Made by a program: the position numbers and the translations under genes | Source: Leptolyngbyaceae cyanobacterium M33_DOE_097 | GTDB taxonomy: Bacteria; Cyanobacteriota; Cyanobacteriia; Leptolyngbyales; Leptolyngbyaceae | DNA length: 42,179 bases | Assembly (NCBI GenBank): GCA_015296075.1 | Contig: DVDV01000249.1 | Coordinates: 1 to 42,179 of the forward strand | Direction of reading: 5' to 3' | Shown: piece by piece, positions 8,226-16,772 of the stretch | Layout: the number at the start of each line of letters is the position of its first letter | How positions within the stretch are numbered: position 1 is the first letter of the stretch | Notes under the pieces: model-generated | The model's input: the letters and a program-made list of their open reading frames with translations, nothing else | Told to the model about the DNA's origin: nothing | Databases searched by the model: none

Positions 8226-9952
8226 AGTCACCTGTATTACGTCAACGTCCACTTTCTTACCTAACTACGTCTGCGATCGCGTTGTTACTGTTAGGTGGTG
8301 CAGTACAGACGGCTAGCCCAGTCCGAGCGGAGTCCTTAACCGCTGAGACCCCAGAGGCTCTTAGCCCAGCTTCAGATGAACTAGCCCCAACCACTGACTC
8401 ATCTTTGACAAGTTCAGAGCCAGAGTCAGAAGATGCGACTGTGTTAGAGCAAGTCACCTCTGTTTCTCAACTTTCTGACGTGCGCCCGACTGATTGGGCC
8501 TTTCAAGCGTTGCAGTCGCTAGTTGAGCGCTATGGTTGCATTGTGGGTTATCCCGATCGCACATTCCGGGGCAACCAGGCTCTGACTCGTTATGAGTTTG
8601 CGGCTGGGGTCAATGCGTGTCTTGACCGCATCAGTGAGTTAATTGCAGCCAATACGTCTGACTTTGTTAAAAAAGAAGACCTCGACGCCTTACGCAAACT
8701 GCAAGAAGAATTTGCCGCCGAACTCGCCACCTTAAGAGGTCGAGTCGATAGCCTTGAAGCCCGCACAACCACTCTAGAGAAACAGCAATTTTCGACCACG
8801 ACCAAGCTGTTTGGGCAAGCGGTGGTTGGGGTGCAAGGCCGTAGCGCTGGTAATGTATCGATCGCCGGGTTTGACTTTGAAGATGACGCGAACAACGTCA
8901 ACGTCGTGACCAACGTGCAGTTGAGCTTACTGACCCAACTGAGTGAGCGCAGCCTTTTGTTCACGGGTTTGCAAGCCGGTACAGGAGACGTGTTTGGTAG
9001 TTTTCAGCTAACCAATGATGTGCGGTTAGGCTACACCGGCGATACAGGTGGCGATGTTGTGTTGAGTGACCTGACCTACCGCCAACTGATTGGCAATAAC
9101 TTTGCTGTGATTGCAGGCGCAGCCGGGGTCAACATGGTGAACGTCTTCCGGGGTGCCAACCGGATCGAGAGCGCCGGTCAGGGGCCATTATCGCTGTTTG
9201 CTCAGCGTAACCCGATTGTCAACATCAATGGCAGCGGTGCAGGTGTCGGTTTTGACTGGCAAATTTCACCAGCGCTTAGCTTACAAGGGGTGTATTTTGC
9301 AAACCGAGCCAACGACCCTGAGAATGGGGGCATTTTTGGCAGTCGTCTGGGTGGCAACGCCGTTGGTGCGCAGTTGACCTTTAGCCCAACTGACACAATC
9401 GACCTGGCTCTGCAATATGTGAATGCCTATTCTCCGCTGGGTAATTTGGGCACCTTTGTCGGCGACGATCAGATGGCGATCGCAAACCCCTTGACCGGGC
9501 GGGCACCACTGAAAACTAATGCAGTCGGCGCTACTGTCTCATGGCGTATTACACCTGGCATTACGCTTGGCGGCTGGGGTGGCTATACCAACTCACAGCT
9601 TGAAGACGAAGACGGGAACGTTGAAACAATCAACTGGATGGCGTTTCTTAACTTCCCTGACCTGGGTGGACGTGGCAACTTAGCAGCCCTCTACTTCGGG
9701 CAACCCCCGCGCATTATCAACAGTGATCTACCGAATGGCCGCAACATTCCTGAATTTGCGACTAACGGTAACTTGCTGGCGGGGCCAGGTGGTCAACCCG
9801 ATTCGACTTACCATCTCGAAGCGTTTTATCGCATTCGTCTGACTGACAACATCAGCGTCACACCTGGTTTTATCGTTGTCTTCAATCCTCGTCAGAATGC
9901 CAATAACGACACAATCTACATCGGTGCCCTGCGAACGACTTTCTCGTTCTAA
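8222..9952 (+). CDS. Cyanobacterial outer-membrane porin with SLH domain (OprB-type, 'iron uptake porin' family)
   Basis: Outer-membrane channel of the cyanobacterial SomA/SomB type, anchored to the cell wall by an SLH domain. The 576-residue product starts with a signal peptide (MKSPVLRQ, a long hydrophobic core and a VRA cleavage site). A Ser/Glu-rich linker follows, then one SLH module (VRPTDWAFQALQSLVERYGC, then GYPDRTFRGNQALTRYEFA) and a short coiled coil (LRKLQEEFAAELATLRGRVDSLEARTTTLEKQQ in shape). The C-terminal ~350 residues form a Gly- and aromatic-rich beta-barrel of the OprB fold ending in RTTFSF, the usual terminal Phe. The frame is open 35 codons upstream, but the ATG at 8222 fits the signal peptide. 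Substrate specificity is uncertain. Confidence 0.93.
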   Translation: MKSPVLRQRPLSYLTTSAIALLLLGGAVQTASPVRAESLTAETPEALSPASDELAPTTDSSLTSSEPESEDATVLEQVTSVSQLSDVRPTDWAFQALQSLVERYGCIVGYPDRTFRGNQALTRYEFAAGVNACLDRISELIAANTSDFVKKEDLDALRKLQEEFAAELATLRGRVDSLEARTTTLEKQQFSTTTKLFGQAVVGVQGRSAGNVSIAGFDFEDDANNVNVVTNVQLSLLTQLSERSLLFTGLQAGTGDVFGSFQLTNDVRLGYTGDTGGDVVLSDLTYRQLIGNNFAVIAGAAGVNMVNVFRGANRIESAGQGPLSLFAQRNPIVNINGSGAGVGFDWQISPALSLQGVYFANRANDPENGGIFGSRLGGNAVGAQLTFSPTDTIDLALQYVNAYSPLGNLGTFVGDDQMAIANPLTGRAPLKTNAVGATVSWRITPGITLGGWGGYTNSQLEDEDGNVETINWMAFLNFPDLGGRGNLAALYFGQPPRIINSDLPNGRNIPEFATNGNLLAGPGGQPDSTYHLEAFYRIRLTDNISVTPGFIVVFNPRQNANNDTIYIGALRTTFSF

Positions 9953-10022
9953 GTCAATACGCACCGATCATCTGATGTGCCAATTGTTACCAAAAAACAA
10001 TCTGGTTACACCGGGAACTTTC

Positions 10023-10044
10023 AGAGGCGCGATCGCCTCTTTAA
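10023..10044 (+). terminator. Probable intrinsic terminator after the porin gene
   Basis: AGAGGCG (10023-10029) and CGCCTCT (10034-10040) form a perfect seven-base-pair stem with a CGAT loop, followed by a short TTTA run. The loop and stem include a HIP1 core, a common arrangement in cyanobacterial intergenic hairpins. It lies about 70 bases after the porin stop. Confidence 0.5.
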
Positions 10045-10223
10045 TAGAGAAAACCTTAAACGGGCGATCGCAAACCTGCGAGTCTAATTTCTTTCTCGCT
10101 CAGGTTGTCTACCCTCTTCGCCGGGTCGTTCCCCCACTCCGGACAAGATTTTTGTCAACTCAGATTATCTAGCCCCCTCATCTCTAGCTTTGCGTTCACC
10201 TACACCTATTGAGGATTCTTGTG

Positions 10224-11978
10224 ATGAATCAATCGATCCGTCTCACTGTTTATTTAGGTTTGTTTGCTGGCAGCATCGCGATCGCGGCTCCAGCCCAAGC
10301 CGATATCCCTGTCACAAGTGGTCAAGCTACAGGTCAAGCCGCATTTTTCCTGCCTGGCACAACTTCTACAAACCCAGGAACCTGTGGTTGTACAAACCCA
10401 ACAACAGGTGGCCCTATTCTCTTTGATGCAGCCGTTCAAACCTTACGCCTCGTTACACCCAACGGCACATCTACCAATTCGCGCTTCATTCCCAATGCAA
10501 GCAGCTTTACCGACACCAATGCCAATGGGTTGCCTGATGCTGGGGATACTGGCAGACTCGAAGGCCAACTCTCAGGGGTCGCCTTTACCGCCAACGGTAG
10601 CCCTGTCTTATATCAAGGCGTACCCACTGCGTTAAATTTCACGCTCAACACCTATTCCCCTGCTTTTATTCAGGGTGGAACGCTGATTAGCCCTCAGCAA
10701 ACGGGTACAGCACCGCTCGTCTTTTTACCCAGCACATCCGTCACTTTATCAACTGAGTCCAGCACTCAGTACACAGCAGAGGCGGGCTTGCTCAGCGTGG
10801 GTGATTTTGATGCGAATCTGACGGGTGACTTTATTGGTCTACCGGCTGACTTGCAGTTTCGTTCCACCTCCGGTAGTGGCAACTTACCCTCTACGCTCGG
10901 TCGTCGGATCAAGTTTGAGTTTAAGGGCGAGAACGTGATTCCCAGTGCGGGCACCGATCTTGACCCCTCAGATGGTGAGATTTCTTATAACGGACCAACC
11001 ACCGACTTTAAGGTGCAAAGCGTTGGCACACCGGGAACACAAGAATTTAAGGTCGAAGGTAAGCTAGGCGTACTCGACAGCACAATTTCGATCAACGCTC
11101 CGTTTGAAATCAAGCAACAAGGCACCTTATCGTCAACAGGTATTACCAAATACGAAATTAAGGGCGAAGGGCCTGGTTACGTTAGCTTTGGCACCAACTC
11201 CTCTGTTTCCTTTGTGGGAACTGCCCGCCGTCAAACAGAGTTTAAGTTTGAGCAGGGCAACAACAAGTTAGAAGGTAAAACCGCAGGTGATGTTGCGTTT
11301 AGCGTTAGCCCTGGTGGTACTTTTACCTCCTACACCCCTGTGGTTGGCACCAACAATAACGGTTCCACCTTTACCCCATCTACACCGTTACCTAGTGGGG
11401 GCAGCAACACTGTTGTTAATGTGACTAGCTCGACTTACACAGCCGCCGCTAATTTCACCTTTATCAACACCAATGTTTCTGCTTCGACTGTGCGCCTGTT
11501 CCAGCCGACATCCCTGGTCACGGGTCAGTACGGGGATAATGACGATGGGGATGATAACGATAACGATGTCATTTTCGGCAACTTGACTTATACCGTCTAC
11601 GCGAGACGTGCGGTGCAAGTCGTGGTTGAGAATGATGACAATGGACGCATTTACGTGGTCGAGCGCGAGCAGGGCCGTGGCCGTGCTTTGGGCCGCAAGC
11701 GTCGGGTGATCTCGACCTATCAAGTCGTCGGTTTACCAAGCCGTGTCTTCCCAGGTTTAGTTGGGCTGAAGCAAATTGCCAATGCACCCGAAACTAGTGA
11801 TGACACAACCACCACTCCCAACCCAACCCCAGGGGATGATGACGACGACGATACCACCACAATCACGCCAGGCGACGATGACAACGGCGACGATGATGGC
11901 GACGACGATGATGATGACAACACCTCGATCACCCCAGGCGATGACGATGGCGATGGCGATGATGACGGAGACGACTAA
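10224..11978 (+). CDS. Exported protein of unknown function with poly-aspartate C-terminal tail
   Basis: I do not recognise a family. The 584-residue protein has a clear signal peptide (MNQSIRLTVYLGLF..., cleavage after PAQA at residue 26). A body of about 430 residues follows, rich in Thr, Ser, Gly and Asn, predicted mostly beta by composition, with a DTNANGLPDAGD calcium-loop-like stretch at residues 97-108. A basic segment (REQGRGRALGRKRR) comes next, and the last ~55 residues consist of three TPGDDD-type units merging into runs of Asp and Gly. GAGGA at 10211-10215, eight bases upstream, supports the ATG at 10224. A strong terminator follows. A secreted or surface calcium-binding role is a guess from the acidic repeats. 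Confidence 0.8.
   Translation: MNQSIRLTVYLGLFAGSIAIAAPAQADIPVTSGQATGQAAFFLPGTTSTNPGTCGCTNPTTGGPILFDAAVQTLRLVTPNGTSTNSRFIPNASSFTDTNANGLPDAGDTGRLEGQLSGVAFTANGSPVLYQGVPTALNFTLNTYSPAFIQGGTLISPQQTGTAPLVFLPSTSVTLSTESSTQYTAEAGLLSVGDFDANLTGDFIGLPADLQFRSTSGSGNLPSTLGRRIKFEFKGENVIPSAGTDLDPSDGEISYNGPTTDFKVQSVGTPGTQEFKVEGKLGVLDSTISINAPFEIKQQGTLSSTGITKYEIKGEGPGYVSFGTNSSVSFVGTARRQTEFKFEQGNNKLEGKTAGDVAFSVSPGGTFTSYTPVVGTNNNGSTFTPSTPLPSGGSNTVVNVTSSTYTAAANFTFINTNVSASTVRLFQPTSLVTGQYGDNDDGDDNDNDVIFGNLTYTVYARRAVQVVVENDDNGRIYVVEREQGRGRALGRKRRVISTYQVVGLPSRVFPGLVGLKQIANAPETSDDTTTTPNPTPGDDDDDDTTTITPGDDDNGDDDGDDDDDDNTSITPGDDDGDGDDDGDD
11824..11978 (+). repeat. GAT/GAC-rich low-complexity tract encoding the Asp tail
   Basis: Three imperfect units begin with CCAGG(G/C)GA and continue as GAT/GAC/GGC codons, encoding TPGDDD followed by runs of Asp and Gly. 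The mixture of GAT and GAC codons argues for selection on the protein rather than a very recent pure triplet expansion. It is prone to length variation. Confidence 0.75.
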
Positions 11979-12008
11979 TCTTCTCTCTCTCGATTAATAG
12001 GTAAACGA

Positions 12009-12033
12009 AGGCGCGCTATCGCGCCTTTTTTTG
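12009..12033 (+). terminator. Intrinsic terminator after the poly-Asp protein gene
   Basis: AGGCGCG (12009-12015) pairs with CGCGCCT (12020-12026) around a CTAT loop, followed by a run of seven T residues. It is the cleanest rho-independent terminator in the window. Confidence 0.85.
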
Positions 12034-12129
12034 TCAGCTATTAGACTAGAGAAAAGCAGCCATCGAGATCGCCCCCCTGTCTAAACTCCGCGATCGCCCG
12101 TTGCTTTCCCTGTATACCCTCGGTTTGTT

Positions 12130-12786
12130 ATGGCTAGCGCAATTGTCCGCTTGTTTCAAACGCTCACTTTTTTTGAACCGATTCCATTCTTTCGTTGGCT
12201 CCGTCGCATGTTTTTTAATGCCCCACCTCCACCGCAACCGCCTCAGCCCCAGGCAAACATTTTGTTTGACTTCACCCAGCCCGATGAAGCACTCGCGCAG
12301 ACTTGGGGGGCGCTAGACGATGTCGTCATGGGCGGTGTGAGTGCAAGTTCGTTTCGTTTGCAAGATGGGGTTGCGCGGTTTGCAGGCAATGTTTCAACAG
12401 CCAACTCTGGTGGGTTCGCTTCGGTGCGATCGCGCAACTTTGAGTCAGCCCTTGACCTGTCTCGCTATAGCGGCATCACCCTGCAAATCAAAGGCGACGG
12501 GCAACGCTATAAACTCTTGCTGCGTGATGAAACCCAGTGGGATAGCGTCGCCTACGCTTACTCATTTGACACCACCGCCAACGAATGGATGACGATTCGC
12601 ATTCCTTTCACCCAAATGGTTCCGGTGTTTCGGGCGAAAACCCAACCCAACTCACGCCCCTTAAATACAGCTCAGATTCGCTCGATTCAACTGATGCTGA
12701 GCAAATTTGAGTATGACGGAGCGCTGAACCCAAACTTTGAACCTGGAGAGTTTCGCATGGATGTGCAGGCGATCGGGGTCTATTGA
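12130..12786 (+). CDS. CIA30 family protein
   Basis: A 218-residue protein with the CIA30 (complex I intermediate-associated protein 30) beta-sandwich fold. Signatures are FDFTQPDEA near residue 46, DDVVMGGVSAS, FAGNVSTANSGGFASVRS, the GITLQIKGDGQRYKL strand and a late IQLMLSKFEYDG...FEPGEFRMDVQAI block. In mitochondria CIA30 helps assemble complex I; bacterial and cyanobacterial members are less well characterised and some resemble carbohydrate-binding folds. The first ~40 residues are hydrophobic and Pro-rich and could be a membrane-proximal leader. It lies just upstream of the NDH-1 subunit gene ndhL, a suggestive but unproven link. The ATG at 12130 is used; a later start is possible. Confidence 0.88.
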   Translation: MASAIVRLFQTLTFFEPIPFFRWLRRMFFNAPPPPQPPQPQANILFDFTQPDEALAQTWGALDDVVMGGVSASSFRLQDGVARFAGNVSTANSGGFASVRSRNFESALDLSRYSGITLQIKGDGQRYKLLLRDETQWDSVAYAYSFDTTANEWMTIRIPFTQMVPVFRAKTQPNSRPLNTAQIRSIQLMLSKFEYDGALNPNFEPGEFRMDVQAIGVY

Positions 12787-13002
12787 ATCCGGGCGATCGC
12801 GCTGTTTCGGGAAATTCAAGCTGATTTAGAGTGCAACAGTTGTCTATTCAAATCGCTAAAATTCTCCAGCTACTGCCATCTGACCAGCCGCAACATAGAA
12901 GCAAGCAACCCCTGTCTATTGAAAGATTTGCCAGGTCGATTACTGTACTCAATCCGCGCTAGCGGTAAGATAGCTAAAGTTGATTATGTGTCGGGTTAAC
13001 CT

Positions 13003-13233
13003 ATGGTGAGCAATATTGATATCCTTGTCGCTCTGCTCTACTTAGCTTTGGCAGGGGCTTTCTTGGTTGTGATTCCGGCCGGTCTTTATTTCTACCTCAA
13101 TCAGCGCTGGTATGTTGCCAGCTCGTTTGAGCGTGCATTCATGTATTTTTTAGTATTTTTGTTCTTCCCCGGTTTGTTGTTGCTAGCTCCCTTCCTCAAC
13201 TTCCGGCCCAAGCGACGCACGATTGAAGCGTAA
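13003..13233 (+). CDS. ndhL: NAD(P)H-quinone oxidoreductase subunit L
   Basis: Small membrane subunit of the cyanobacterial/plastid NDH-1 complex used in respiration, cyclic electron flow and CO2 uptake. The 76-residue product has two hydrophobic helices ([19 protein letters not shown] and [19 protein letters not shown]) joined by a [15 protein letters not shown] loop, and a basic end, matching NdhL in length and pattern. The ATG start is unambiguous. The DUF3007 gene begins 12 bases after the stop and trpA follows, so the three probably share a transcript. Confidence 0.94.
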   Translation: MVSNIDILVALLYLALAGAFLVVIPAGLYFYLNQRWYVASSFERAFMYFLVFLFFPGLLLLAPFLNFRPKRRTIEA

Positions 13234-13245
13234 AGTATCCCAGGT

Positions 13246-13566
13246 ATGCGACGAATTGACGCGATCGGAATTGGTTTTGGCATCTTTATTGCCGGAGGCG
13301 GGTTATATCTGGCCTTGAAACTGTTTGGCTTAGACGGTTTCTCGGCGGGAATCTGGACTCAGCTGCTTTTGACGGGTGGGGTGATTGGCTGGCTCGCTAC
13401 CTACGTGTATCGCGCTGTGACGCACAATATGACCTACCACCAGCAACGGCGTGAATATGAAGATGCCATGTTGCAAAAGCGGTTGGATGAGATGACGCCC
13501 GAAGAGTTAGAAAAACTTCAAGCTGAAGTCGAACAAGAAAAAGCTTCCGCAAAGTCGAAAAAGTGA
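13246..13566 (+). CDS. DUF3007 family membrane protein
   Basis: A 106-residue protein matching DUF3007, a family seen in cyanobacteria and plants without an assigned biochemical role. It has two transmembrane helices (about residues 6-28 and 37-58), the conserved stretch VTHNMTYHQQRREYEDAML, and a charged coiled-coil end (RLDEMTPEELEKLQAEVEQEK). It lies 12 bases after ndhL and 54 bases before trpA on the same strand. Its position beside ndhL makes an NDH-1-related function possible, but that is inference. Confidence 0.9.
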   Translation: MRRIDAIGIGFGIFIAGGGLYLALKLFGLDGFSAGIWTQLLLTGGVIGWLATYVYRAVTHNMTYHQQRREYEDAMLQKRLDEMTPEELEKLQAEVEQEKASAKSKK

Positions 13567-13620
13567 GTAACTGTAAATGCGACAATGGAGGTTCGCCCAT
13601 TCAGTGAATCAGCAGAAAGA

Positions 13621-14427
13621 ATGACTTCGGTTTCTCAACAATTTGAGTATCTTCGCGAACGTGCTCAGTGCGCTCTGATCCCTTTTATCACAGCAGGCGA
13701 TCCAGACCTGGAAACAACTGCCAAAGCACTGCAAACGTTAGATACGAGCGGTGCCGACTTAATTGAGTTGGGCGTACCTTACTCCGATCCATTAGCAGAT
13801 GGCCCGGTGATTCAGGCAGCGGCGACTCGCGCCCTTGAAAAAGGCACCAGGCTTGATTCTGTGCTAGAGGTGGTGCAACAGGTCAGCCCTAATCTACGGG
13901 CACCAATCATTCTCTTCACCTACTACAACCCCATCTTGAACCGGGGCATTGACAAGTTTCTCCAACAGCTTTCTAGTGTAGGTGTGAAAGGGCTAGTGGT
14001 GCCCGACCTGCCACTTGAAGAAGCCGATACCCTACTCAAACCAGCCGCCGAGCATGGCGTTGAGTTAACGCTGTTGATTGCACCCACCAGTCCCAAAGAA
14101 CGAATTACCGCGATCGCCCAACAGTCGCAGGGGTTTGTTTACCTGGTCAGCACCACCGGGGTAACGGGCATGAGAACTCAAGTGCAGTCGCGCGTTAAAG
14201 ATCTGCTGACTGAATTGCGAACCGTGACTGATAAGCCGCTCGGTGTTGGTTTTGGCATTTCTCAACCAGAACATGCCCGACAGGTGATGGATTGGGGCGC
14301 CGATGCCGTTATTGTAGGCAGTGCTGTTGTGAAACGGTTAGCCGAAGGTTCGCCCGAAGCAGGCATTAAAGCGATGGGTGAGTTTTGTCGGAGTTTGAAG
14401 ACCGCGATCGCCCAGGGAACAACGTGA
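13621..14427 (+). CDS. trpA: Tryptophan synthase alpha subunit
   Basis: Cleaves indole-3-glycerol phosphate to indole and glyceraldehyde-3-phosphate, feeding indole to TrpB. The 268-residue protein has the full TIM-barrel signature: the catalytic Glu in [19 protein letters not shown], the catalytic Asp in [11 protein letters not shown], the flexible loop [13 protein letters not shown] and the phosphate-binding [12 protein letters not shown] and [10 protein letters not shown] motifs. The ATG at 13621 ([11 protein letters not shown]) fits the family; an upstream in-frame ATG at 13585 would add 12 non-conserved residues. No other trp genes are nearby, as is common in cyanobacteria where trp genes are dispersed. 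Confidence 0.97.
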   Translation: MTSVSQQFEYLRERAQCALIPFITAGDPDLETTAKALQTLDTSGADLIELGVPYSDPLADGPVIQAAATRALEKGTRLDSVLEVVQQVSPNLRAPIILFTYYNPILNRGIDKFLQQLSSVGVKGLVVPDLPLEEADTLLKPAAEHGVELTLLIAPTSPKERITAIAQQSQGFVYLVSTTGVTGMRTQVQSRVKDLLTELRTVTDKPLGVGFGISQPEHARQVMDWGADAVIVGSAVVKRLAEGSPEAGIKAMGEFCRSLKTAIAQGTT

Positions 14428-14560
14428 GCAGGAGAGGAGGCAGGAGATATGGAATTGTCCGCTACCCTAAATTAGGCAGGCAATTTTAAGTCAGGCTCAT
14501 TGCTTGATTAAATTTTTCCCTGACCTGATTTCTCCCAGATTCCGATGCCCCCAAGTGCCT

Positions 14561-16066
14561 ATGAATTTCAGCGAAGAATTTGAACTGTTGCTGCGGGCGC
14601 GTTACCCGCTGATTTATATTCCGACTCTGGAAGAAGAACGACTGGAAGCAGCGATCGCGCAATCGGCGAAGCAGCAGGGCAACCGGGCCGTTTACACCTG
14701 GGACTTTGTGGACGGCTACCAGGGCAATCCAAATGATGTGGGGTTTGGCAAACGCAACCCCCTGCAAGCGCTGGAGTTAGTTGAGAAACTTCCGGCAAGC
14801 GCAGCCGCGGTCTTTATCTTGCGCGACTTTCACCGCTTTTTAGAAGATGTCTCGATCGCCCGTAAGCTCCGCAACTTAGCCCGCACACTGAAATCGCAGC
14901 CTAAAAATATCGTGTTGGTGTCGCCCCAGGTCACGATTCCTGATGAGTTGGGCGAGGTGCTGACGATCCTCGATTTTCCTTTACCGACGGGTTCTGAGAT
15001 CCAGGTAGAGATCGAGCGGTTGATCGGGGCGTTGGGGCAAAACCTGGAGCCGCGGGTGATGGATGACCTGGTGCGATCGTGTCAGGGCTTGTCGCTGGAG
15101 CGGATTCGGCGGGTGCTGGCACGGGCGATCGCTACCCATGCACAGGTGCGCCCCGAAGATGTCGATCTAATTCTGGAAGAAAAGCGACAAACGATTCGCC
15201 AAACCCAGATTCTCGACTTTTACCCGACCAGCGCTAACATCTCTGACATCGGTGGGTTAGACAACCTCAAGGATTGGTTATTGCGGCGCGGCGGTGCCTT
15301 TTCTGAAAAGGCGCGGCAATATGGCTTACCTCATCCACGCGGGTTGCTGCTGGTCGGCATTCAAGGCACTGGAAAATCCTTAACGGCTAAGGCGATCGCC
15401 CACCATTGGCATCTGCCGCTCCTCCGGTTAGATGTGGGCCGCTTGTTTGCCGGGTTAGTCGGTGAGTCAGAGTCGCGCACGCGCCAAATGATTCAACTGG
15501 CGGAGGCGCTTGCTCCCTGCATTCTGTGGATTGACGAGATCGACAAAGCCTTTTCTGGAATCGATGGGCGTGGCGATGCGGGGACTTCTGGGCGGGTATT
15601 TGGCACGTTCATCACATGGCTGGCCGAAAAAACATCCCCCGTGTTCGTGGTCGCAACTGCTAACAACATTCAATCTCTGCCGCCTGAAATGCTACGTAAA
15701 GGGCGATTTGACGAGATCTTTTTTGTTGGTTTGCCGACTCAAGAAGAACGGAAGGCAATTTTTGATGTGCATCTCTCGCGCCTACGCCCCCACACCTTAA
15801 AGCAATTTGACCTCGATCGCCTCGCTTACGAAACGCCCGACTTTTCGGGGGCGGAGATTGAGCAGACGATTATTGAGGCAATGCACATCGGCTTTAGCCA
15901 AAATCGTGACTTCAACACCGACGATGTGTTAGAAGCTGCCAGCCAAATCATTCCGCTGGCTCGTACTGCCCAAGAGCAGATTCACTTTTTGCAAGAGTGG
16001 GCGGCTTCGGGTAAAGCGCGGATGGCTTCGCGTCAAGGACGGTTGAGCGATCGCCTGCAACAATAA
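14561..16066 (+). CDS. ycf46: AAA family ATPase, Ycf46-like
   Basis: A 501-residue AAA+ ATPase of the cyanobacterial/plastid Ycf46 group. The N-terminal ~240 residues (FSEEFELLLRARYPLIYIPTLEE...) are the domain typical of this group and carry a degenerate P-loop fold. The C-terminal AAA module has Walker A GIQGTGKS, Walker B CILWIDEIDKA, a second-region-of-homology stretch (ATANNIQSLPPEMLRKGRFDE) with the arginine finger position, and sensor 2 (DFSGAEIEQ). Members have been linked to regulation of photosynthesis and CO2 use, but the substrate is unknown. The ATG at 14561 gives the family N-terminus, in preference to a TTG at 14504. Confidence 0.85.
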   Translation: MNFSEEFELLLRARYPLIYIPTLEEERLEAAIAQSAKQQGNRAVYTWDFVDGYQGNPNDVGFGKRNPLQALELVEKLPASAAAVFILRDFHRFLEDVSIARKLRNLARTLKSQPKNIVLVSPQVTIPDELGEVLTILDFPLPTGSEIQVEIERLIGALGQNLEPRVMDDLVRSCQGLSLERIRRVLARAIATHAQVRPEDVDLILEEKRQTIRQTQILDFYPTSANISDIGGLDNLKDWLLRRGGAFSEKARQYGLPHPRGLLLVGIQGTGKSLTAKAIAHHWHLPLLRLDVGRLFAGLVGESESRTRQMIQLAEALAPCILWIDEIDKAFSGIDGRGDAGTSGRVFGTFITWLAEKTSPVFVVATANNIQSLPPEMLRKGRFDEIFFVGLPTQEERKAIFDVHLSRLRPHTLKQFDLDRLAYETPDFSGAEIEQTIIEAMHIGFSQNRDFNTDDVLEAASQIIPLARTAQEQIHFLQEWAASGKARMASRQGRLSDRLQQ

Positions 16067-16154
16067 GACTCATGCCTTTTTCAGATGTTTTGATCCCCGC
16101 TTTCTGGCTTTTACGCTAGAATGTGGCGCGTTGGTTCTGGCATGGGTTAAGCCG

Positions 16155-16640
16155 ATGTGGTCAGGGTTACTGAAAGTATTTTTAGGCTTCTTTCTAGCGA
16201 TCTCTATCGTTGCTGGGGGGAGCTATCTGCTGGCACGACAGGTCATTGCACAACTGACGGCACCACCTCCTAAGCCGATGTTTCCCAATGACAATCCAGC
16301 CGTGCGGCAAGCGCAGAAGAAGATCGCCAAACCCAGTCCTTCGCCGAAAGTGGTGCAGGCAGCTCCAGCAGCGGCAAAACCTGCGGCTAGTCCCGCTGCG
16401 AGTCCGAGTCCATCACCCAGCCCTCAAGCGGAAGGTTACACAGGTCAGGTATCGCTGCGACGCGGCTTAAACTTGAGAACCGAACCAAGCCGGAGAGCTT
16501 CAAAAATTGGCATTGTCACCTATAACCAAAAATTCACCGTGCTCGAAGAAAGCCCCGATAAGCAATGGGTGAAGGTGCGGTTAGAGGCGACGGGCAAAGA
16601 AGGGTGGGTGTTTGCAACTCATACCAAACGGGTTGACTAG
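16155..16640 (+). CDS. Membrane-anchored SH3-domain protein
   Basis: A 161-residue protein with an N-terminal hydrophobic helix (residues about 5-30, LLKVFLGFFLAISIVAGGSYLL), an Ala/Pro/Ser-rich linker (about 40-100) and a C-terminal bacterial SH3 domain (SLRRGLNLRTEPSRRASKIG ... VKVRLEATGKEGWVF). Such proteins usually sit in the periplasm and bind peptidoglycan or peptides. The start at 16155 places the helix right at the N-terminus; an in-frame TTG at 16131 would add eight residues. No catalytic domain is present. Confidence 0.85.
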   Translation: MWSGLLKVFLGFFLAISIVAGGSYLLARQVIAQLTAPPPKPMFPNDNPAVRQAQKKIAKPSPSPKVVQAAPAAAKPAASPAASPSPSPSPQAEGYTGQVSLRRGLNLRTEPSRRASKIGIVTYNQKFTVLEESPDKQWVKVRLEATGKEGWVFATHTKRVD

Positions 16641-16772
16641 CAGTTCACCAAAAGAAATTTTCAGGGTCGATAGTGATTGAGCCATTGGGCATTATTGGGC
16701 ATTCGTTTTCTCTACTTGGCGAAGTTGGCTTGGCAGACCACTAGGGCGATCGCACCGAAACTTCCGCCACAA

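Noticed and set aside
11720-11932. Minus-strand Ser-rich frame opposite the poly-Asp tract
   Set aside because: Runs of Ser simply mirror GAT/GAC repeats on the coding strand; no start signal or other support.
11824-11978. Regular repeats suggestive of a CRISPR array
   Set aside because: The units are codon-phased, short and variable in spacing, and lie inside a coding sequence. No CRISPR array was found anywhere in the window.
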